Shown here piece after piece: positions 5,470 to 8,044 of a stretch of DNA of 8,044 nt. How positions within the stretch are numbered: the first letter of the stretch is position 1; the number at the start of each line of letters is the position of its first letter. This DNA comes from Actinomycetota bacterium (lineage in GTDB: Bacteria > Actinomycetota > Actinomycetes > Actinomycetales > Microbacteriaceae). The position numbers were made by a program, and so were the translations under genes. Location: NCBI GenBank assembly GCA_016870695.1, contig VGAV01000098.1, positions 1 through 8,044 of the forward strand, written 5' to 3'. The notes beneath the pieces are model-generated. The model did not search any database. It saw only the letters and a program-made list of their open reading frames with translations, and was not told where the DNA came from.

Positions 5470-6833
5470 GCCGCAGCCTGGCGCGCGGTCCACGCCTGCT
5501 TCATAAAGCGGCGCACGTCCTCGTCGACGCGGATGTCGCTCGGCCGCAGCGGGCGCGACAGGTACAGGCCCTCCAGAGACGTCAGACGACTGAGCGCCAC
5601 GTAGGTCTGACCGGGGGCGAACGCCCCCGCGCCGAGGTCGACGACGGCGCGGTCGTAGGTCTTGCCCTGCGACTTGTGGATGGTGACGGCCCACGCGAGC
5701 CGGAGCGGGAACTGCGTGAACTCGGCGACGATCTCGCGCGAGAGGTTCTTCGTGCCCGGGTCGTAGGCGTAGCGGTACCTCTCCCACACGGCCGGCTCGA
5801 CGTCGTGCTCGACACCGTCGACCTCGACCCGCACGGCGCCGCCGGCGATCCGGGTGACGGTGCCGATCGTCCCGTTGACCCACCGCGCGACCTCGCCGAA
5901 CTGCGCGCTGTCGTTCCGCAGGAACATCACCTGCGCACCCACCTTGAGGGTGAGCTCCAGCTCGGCGGGGTAGTTCGCCTCGCCCCGGCCGAAGTCGCCG
6001 GAGATCTCCGCGTTGGCGGTCTGCGTGCGCCCGACGAGCTCGCTCAGGTGGCGCCGGTTGATCTCGTTGACGCGGTCGTTCCGGGTGGCGAGCGTGATCA
6101 CGGGATGCTCGCCGTCCGCGGGGTCGGGCGGCGTGCGCGCCCCGGCCGCATTCAGCACGCCCGCCATGTCCGCCGTCACGCGCCCGTAGCGGACGGCGTT
6201 CAGGAGCGCCTTGAACGCGGGGTCGGACTGCCGGTGGATCTCGACGAGCTCGTTGACGTGCAGGTCCGCGCCGTGGCGCCCGATGTCGATCAGTCCATCG
6301 CCTCCCGCGTCGCCGGACCAGACCTTGGCGTCGAAGAACCAGAACGAGCGGTAGTGGTCGCGGATGTACCGCATCTCGTCGCCGCGCGGCGGGACCGGCG
6401 CCAGCTGGTACGGATCGCCGAACATGACGATCTGCGTTCCCCCGAACGGCTCCGCGCGCCGACCGCGGGCCTGGCGGAGGGAGCGGTCGATGGCATCCAT
6501 CAGGTCGGCGTTGACCATGGAGATCTCGTCGATCACGAGGGTGTCGATCGCGTTGAGGATCTTGCGGGTGGCGTCGTTCTGCTCGATGTCGCCGTTCGCG
6601 ATGAGCCCGATGGGCAGCCGGAACAGCGAGTGGATCGTCTGACCCTCGACGTTCAGGGCGGCGACGCCGGTCGGGGCGCACACCGCGATCTGCTTCTTCG
6701 TGTTCCAGGCCAGATGCTGCAGCAGCGTGGACTTGCCGGTGCCGGCCCGCCCCGTGACGAACACGTGCTCGCGCGTGTCCTCGATCAGCCGGAACAGCGC
6801 GTGCTGCTCGGCGGAGAGGGTGGGCGTGCTCAC
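5457..6833 (-). CDS. PIF1/RecD-like SF1B DNA helicase (ATP-binding)
   Basis: A 458-residue ATP-dependent helicase of superfamily 1B, 5' to 3' by family. Motifs in order: Walker A GRAGTGKST (28-36, Lys34), motif Ia APTGVAALNVEGQTIHSLF (53-71), Walker B VIDEIS (100-105, Asp102/Glu103), motif III MFGDPYQLAPV (137-147), the Arg of ELVEIHRQSD (195-204), ITLATRNDRVNEIN near 246-259, a UvrD_C_2/SH3-like region with LKVGAQVMFLRND (296-308) and WVNGTIGTV (318-326), motif V TIHKSQGKTYD (384-394) and motif VI YVALSRLTSLEGL (411-423). The motif set is complete, so it should be active. It lacks the long N-terminal domain of RecD2 and eukaryotic PIF1. Genome maintenance is likely, but the exact role is unknown. 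The GTG at 6833 has no ribosome binding site; TAGCAT six bases upstream suggests a leaderless mRNA. It begins 9 bp after merR on the same strand, so read-through from merR is also possible. Confidence 0.92.
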   Translation of the reverse strand: MSTPTLSAEQHALFRLIEDTREHVFVTGRAGTGKSTLLQHLAWNTKKQIAVCAPTGVAALNVEGQTIHSLFRLPIGLIANGDIEQNDATRKILNAIDTLVIDEISMVNADLMDAIDRSLRQARGRRAEPFGGTQIVMFGDPYQLAPVPPRGDEMRYIRDHYRSFWFFDAKVWSGDAGGDGLIDIGRHGADLHVNELVEIHRQSDPAFKALLNAVRYGRVTADMAGVLNAAGARTPPDPADGEHPVITLATRNDRVNEINRRHLSELVGRTQTANAEISGDFGRGEANYPAELELTLKVGAQVMFLRNDSAQFGEVARWVNGTIGTVTRIAGGAVRVEVDGVEHDVEPAVWERYRYAYDPGTKNLSREIVAEFTQFPLRLAWAVTIHKSQGKTYDRAVVDLGAGAFAPGQTYVALSRLTSLEGLYLSRPLRPSDIRVDEDVRRFMKQAWTARQAAAQAT

Positions 6834-6839
6834 TGATTC

Positions 6840-6845
6840 ATGCTA
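6840..6845 (-). promoter_or_regulatory. Candidate -10 element of the helicase gene, overlapping the merR stop codon
   Basis: On the minus strand TAGCAT is followed by six bases (GAATCA) and the helicase GTG. The TAG of this hexamer is also the merR stop codon. No Shine-Dalgarno sequence precedes the GTG and no -35 match is seen. The spacing equals that of the heme oxygenase promoter, which supports a leaderless helicase mRNA. Confidence 0.4.
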
Positions 6846-7328
6846 GTTCGAGGGACCGGATCCCGCGGCGACCTGGGGAGAGTCGCCGTCGATCCGGCCC
6901 GGGGGAGGCTCGGTGACCTCCAGCCGCCAGCGCGTGGCCCCCGCCAGGACGTCGTCGACGTGGCTGCGGAAACGCGGGCACTGCGTGATGTCGTGCGACC
7001 GGCACCGGAGGGCGTGCTCGGTCATCGCCCGGGCCTGCGCGATGTCCGCGGCGCGGCGGTCGAGCTCGGCGATGTGGTCCTCGAGCACGCGGTGCCGACC
7101 CGGCGCCTGCTCGTCCAGCAGCACGCGGATCTGGTCCAGGGACAGACCCGCCGCCTTGTTCCGCAGGATGACCGCGATGCGCACGAGGTCCGGGTCTCCG
7201 TAGAGACGCCGGCCCGCGGCATCCCGGTCCGGACGGAGCAGCCCCTCGTCCTCCCAGAACCGCAGGACGTGGGTGTCGAGGCCGAACCGGGCCGCCGTGT
7301 CGCCGATGGTCTGCGCGCTTGACTTCAT
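6843..7328 (-). CDS. MerR-family transcriptional regulator with a C-terminal cysteine pair
   Basis: A 161-residue DNA-binding regulator that, by family, twists a promoter with an over-long spacer to activate it. The winged helix-turn-helix is residues 6-75: TIGDTAARFGLDTHVLRFWEDEGLLRP (7-33), GRRLYGDPDLVRIAVILRNKAAGLSLDQIRVLL (39-71). A dimerisation coiled coil follows (about 80-108, rich in Leu/Ala/Glu/Arg). The effector region HALRCRSHDITQCPRF (105-120) holds Cys109 and Cys117, a spacing that could bind metal or form a disulfide. The tail after about 135 is Gly/Pro-rich and probably disordered. The ATG at 7328 has no ribosome binding site and lies within a 22-bp palindrome, so the gene is probably autoregulated. 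It is divergent from a CxxC flavoprotein, which is its likely target. The ligand is unknown; a thiol or redox signal is inferred from the cysteines and the neighbour. Confidence 0.9.
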   Translation of the reverse strand: MKSSAQTIGDTAARFGLDTHVLRFWEDEGLLRPDRDAAGRRLYGDPDLVRIAVILRNKAAGLSLDQIRVLLDEQAPGRHRVLEDHIAELDRRAADIAQARAMTEHALRCRSHDITQCPRFRSHVDDVLAGATRWRLEVTEPPPGRIDGDSPQVAAGSGPSN

Positions 7329-7349
7329 GTTGACATGAAGTCACACGAT
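7319..7349 (+). promoter_or_regulatory. MerR-type promoter of the flavoprotein gene with a 19-bp spacer
   Basis: TTGACT (7319-7324) and CACGAT (7344-7349) are 19 bp apart, the long spacer typical of MerR-activated promoters. The inverted repeat at 7321-7342 occupies nearly the whole spacer. The -35 is good; the -10 matches the consensus at only three of six positions, as is common where an activator is needed. The predicted start near 7356 leaves a leader of about 20 nt containing the ribosome binding site. Confidence 0.5.
7321..7342. promoter_or_regulatory. 22-bp perfect inverted repeat, likely MerR operator
   Basis: GACTTCATGT (7321-7330) and ACATGAAGTC (7333-7342) are exact reverse complements around TG. 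The repeat contains the merR start codon (7326-7328) and lies between the -35 and -10 of the divergent gene. Position, symmetry and neighbour all point to the binding site of this MerR protein, serving both autoregulation and control of the flavoprotein. Confidence 0.8.
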
Positions 7350-7365
7350 GGGTCCGCACGCAAGC

Positions 7366-7372
7366 GGAAGGA
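7366..7372 (+). promoter_or_regulatory. Ribosome binding site of the flavoprotein gene
   Basis: GGAAGGA is followed by six bases (TCTGAC) and the ATG at 7379. This is the best Shine-Dalgarno sequence in the window, in contrast to the apparently leaderless genes, and it fixes this start. Confidence 0.75.
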
Positions 7373-7378
7373 TCTGAC

Positions 7379-8044
7379 ATGTACGACACCATCGTCCTCG
7401 GCGGCGGACCGGCCGGCCTCCAGGCCGCCCTCACCCTCGGTCGCATGCACCGGCGCACGCTCCTCGTGGACTCGGGCGTCTACCGGAACGGCACCGTCCC
7501 CCACGCCCACAATCTGCTGACGAACGACGGCCGCGACCCCGCCGAGCTGCGCGCCCTGGCCCGCGCGGAGCTCGCGGCCTACGCGACGGTGGAGACTCGG
7601 GATGCCGCCGTCTCGCAGGTCCGTCGCGACGGCGACGCCCTGGTGGTCGAGGTGGACGGCGCGGACCTGCGCGCCCGCACCCTCGTCCTGGCCACGGGTC
7701 TCCACGACGAGCTCCCCCCGATCCCGGGTCTCGCCGAGCAGTGGGGCGACCGCGTCGCCAACTGTCCGTTCTGCCATGGACACGAGTTCGCCGGCCGCCC
7801 CGTGGCGGTGCTGAACGCCGACCCGCACGCGCAGATGCTCGCCCGCATGCTCGGGCCGGTGGCATCCCAGGTCCTCGTCATCGACCCCGCGGAGGTGAGG
7901 GAGGTGCGCCGGACGGAGGACGGGCTGGCGATCCTCCGCGCCGACGGCACGGTCGACGAGGTGGCCGGGGCCTTCGCCGCGCCGGTGTCACGTCAGCGCG
8001 CCCCCTTCGCCGAACAGCTGGGGCTGGAGATCAGCGAGTCCGGT
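7379..8044 (+). CDS. Thioredoxin-reductase-like NAD(P)/FAD-dependent oxidoreductase with CxxC, 3' end cut by window
   Basis: The first 222 residues are present; family members run to about 300-330. The N-terminal FAD-binding Rossmann motif is LGGGPAGLQAAL (7-18), with LLVDSG (28-33) at the end of strand 2, the YRNGTVPHAHNLLTNDG segment (35-51) and LVLATGLHDELPPIPG (102-117) closing the FAD domain. The redox-active pair is Cys129-Pro-Phe-Cys132 in NCPFCHGHEFAGRPVAVL (128-145). In thioredoxin reductase this is followed by the NAD(P)H motif GxGxxA/S; here the equivalent is N145-A-D-P-H-A150, with both glycines replaced. The protein may therefore not be a standard NADPH-dependent thioredoxin reductase and could act as a dithiol oxidase, as the GliT/HlmI-type relatives do (inference). 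It is divergent from merR and probably MerR-controlled. No premature stop is seen before the window edge. Confidence 0.9.
   Translation, partial: MYDTIVLGGGPAGLQAALTLGRMHRRTLLVDSGVYRNGTVPHAHNLLTNDGRDPAELRALARAELAAYATVETRDAAVSQVRRDGDALVVEVDGADLRARTLVLATGLHDELPPIPGLAEQWGDRVANCPFCHGHEFAGRPVAVLNADPHAQMLARMLGPVASQVLVIDPAEVREVRRTEDGLAILRADGTVDEVAGAFAAPVSRQRAPFAEQLGLEISESG

Noticed and set aside
4438..6681. Minus-strand open frame of 747 codons
   Set aside because: It is an out-of-frame reading of the helicase and the antisense of heme oxygenase and DUF2470, with shadow-type composition.
5094..6836. Long plus-strand open frame of 580 codons
   Set aside because: It begins inside heme oxygenase in another frame and continues antisense to the helicase. 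Composition is low-complexity and no domain is visible.
1..8044. CRISPR array, insertion sequence, tRNA/rRNA, integrase, defence island or secondary-metabolite cluster
   Set aside because: No direct-repeat array, transposase, RNA-gene signature or recognised defence or biosynthetic enzyme is visible. The helicase alone, with housekeeping-type neighbours, is not evidence of a defence system.

Overview
The window looks like chromosomal DNA of a high-GC actinobacterium. Microbacteriaceae, most likely Microbacterium or a close relative, is my inference from very GC-rich codon use, frequent GTG starts, an actinobacterial DtxR/IdeR-type iron box, Corynebacterium-like heme oxygenase residues and recurrent GGATGC/GCATCC words. 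Genes are tightly packed. I see no mobile element, CRISPR array, rRNA or tRNA, and no gene-free stretch longer than about 130 bases.

Layout. Bases 1-620 (minus): N-terminal part of an AnsP-like amino acid permease, cut by the window edge. 689-1687 (minus): CorA-family Mg2+/Co2+ channel. 1751-2080 (minus): small DUF3140 protein. 2156-3055 (minus): RhtA-like EamA exporter, joined by a GTGA overlap to the gene upstream of it. 3052-4326 (minus): lipoprotein with a serine beta-lactamase/DD-peptidase-like fold whose catalytic motifs all look lost. 4451-4759 (plus): stand-alone DUF2470 protein. 4816-5469 (plus): heme oxygenase, preceded by an 18-bp perfect palindromic iron box. 5457-6833 (minus): PIF1/RecD-like SF1B helicase, converging on and overlapping the heme oxygenase gene by 13 bp. 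6843-7328 (minus): MerR-family regulator. 7379-8044 (plus): thioredoxin-reductase-like FAD oxidoreductase, divergent from merR and cut by the window end.

Three functional groups stand out. (1) The DUF2470/heme oxygenase pair is a heme-iron acquisition unit; the oxygenase promoter overlaps an iron-repressor site and appears to give a leaderless mRNA. (2) The divergent MerR/flavoprotein pair shares a 22-bp perfect inverted repeat that covers the merR start codon and lies in a 19-bp promoter spacer, the classical MerR geometry. Both proteins carry paired cysteines, so a thiol or redox signal is plausible. (3) The degenerate penicillin-binding-like lipoprotein is translationally coupled to the RhtA-like exporter.

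Most of the window is ordinary core-genome content. The points most worth following are the lost catalytic residues of the lipoprotein, the lost NAD(P)H-binding glycines of the flavoprotein, and a repeated TANNNT-N6-start arrangement in front of genes that lack a Shine-Dalgarno sequence.
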